Shown in pieces: positions 63,816 through 64,000 of a stretch of DNA of 64,000 nucleotides; the first letter of the stretch is position 1; every line of letters begins with the position of its first letter. The translations under genes were made by a program, and so were the position numbers. The stretch spans positions 1 through 64,000 of the forward strand of contig NZ_VITA01000023.1 in assembly GCF_007827695.1 (NCBI RefSeq), read 5' to 3'. Source of the DNA: Sinorhizobium medicae (GTDB lineage: Bacteria; Pseudomonadota; Alphaproteobacteria; Rhizobiales; Rhizobiaceae). The notes under the pieces were generated by a model that saw nothing but the letters and a program-made list of their open reading frames with translations, was not told the origin of the DNA and did not search any database.

Positions 63816-63930
63816 ACGACGGTGGTTAGGGTCGGCCCATCTGAAGGCGCGGCCTCCTGCAACACGCCCGCCGATCGGAAGCCATGCTCCTCACGCGGTG
63901 CATGCAGGCAAGCAGTTGGTAGTCTAAAGC

Positions 63931-63949
63931 CCACCGCTCGGGGCGGTGG
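63931..63949 (+). terminator. hairpin past the CapD-like gene
   Basis: A perfect 7-bp stem (CCACCGC at 63931-63937, GCGGTGG at 63943-63949) with a 5-nt loop lies 115 nt past the stop codon. No T-run follows directly, so it may be a terminator or a leader structure of the next gene. Confidence 0.35.
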
Positions 63950-63974
63950 AACCGAAAAACGGGGAGACGGGTAA

Positions 63975-64000
63975 TTGACACTTGTTGAAAAGGTTCCGCG
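63975..64000 (+). promoter_or_regulatory. TTGACA at the right edge (promoter -35 or start of next gene)
   Basis: TTGACA at 63975-63980 matches the consensus -35 box. The same bases could be a TTG start codon reading into MTLVEKVPR, with GGGGAGA about 8 nt upstream. The window ends before this can be settled. Confidence 0.25.

Noticed and set aside
1-64000. CRISPR arrays, tRNA and rRNA genes, integrase or phage genes
   Set aside because: None was seen: there are no regularly spaced direct repeats, no rRNA-like stretches and no recognisable integrase.

Overview
This window reads as DNA of a Sinorhizobium/Ensifer-type alphaproteobacterium, probably a pSymB-like chromid rather than the main chromosome. 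The basis is GC-rich, tightly packed genes with many ATGA stop/start overlaps, intergenic palindromes of the rhizobial mosaic type (around 5.75, 16.56 and 44.35 kb), many ABC uptake systems, and a large surface-polysaccharide block with sulfotransferases. The replicon assignment is inference. I saw no rRNA, tRNA or CRISPR array.

Region 1 (0.4-13.9 kb) is mainly purine salvage. It holds an NCS2 purine permease, a phosphoribosyltransferase and a seven-gene operon on the minus strand: LacI-type regulator, binding protein, two permeases and ATPase of a polyamine/iron-type ABC importer, nucleoside hydrolase, adenine deaminase. A perfect LacI-type palindrome lies just upstream of the regulator. A DUF411 metal-binding protein, an M20 amidohydrolase, a small P-loop kinase-like protein and a decayed DUF2442 gene sit among them. 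Region 2 (14.2-15.7 kb) is a scar: an IS110-family remnant beside a broken vapC toxin gene.

Region 3 (15.8-24.7 kb) holds an FkbM methyltransferase, a cyclic-nucleotide-binding protein, a very large ABC exporter-like protein whose catalytic ATPase residues are all replaced, a second methyltransferase and three overlapping glycosyltransferase genes. Region 4 (24.8-30.7 kb) is a complete oligopeptide-type ABC importer with fused ATPases. Region 5 (31.1-41.6 kb) mixes glycan and signalling genes: secreted polysaccharide lyase, class III cyclase, nucleotide-sugar dehydrogenase, DUF3095 cyclase-like protein, metallo-beta-lactamase-fold hydrolase, polysaccharide deacetylase, glycosyltransferase and MscS channel.

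Region 6 (41.7-63.8 kb) is a Wzx/Wzy-type polysaccharide locus. It encodes the initiating sugar transferase, Wza-like export protein, flippase, polymerase/ligase and a Wzz/kinase-like protein that has lost its P-loop. It also encodes glycosyltransferases, a CapD-like dehydratase, a DegT aminotransferase, a formyltransferase, a PIG-L deacetylase, a methyltransferase, a pectate-lyase-like protein and three different sulfotransferases. The predicted product is an amino-sugar-containing, probably sulfated and formylated polysaccharide.

The most unusual items are the pseudo-ATPase ABC exporter next to an apparently intact cNMP sensor, the P-loop-less Wzz kinase, the paired cyclase-like proteins, and an ABC importer tied to nucleoside hydrolysis and adenine deamination.
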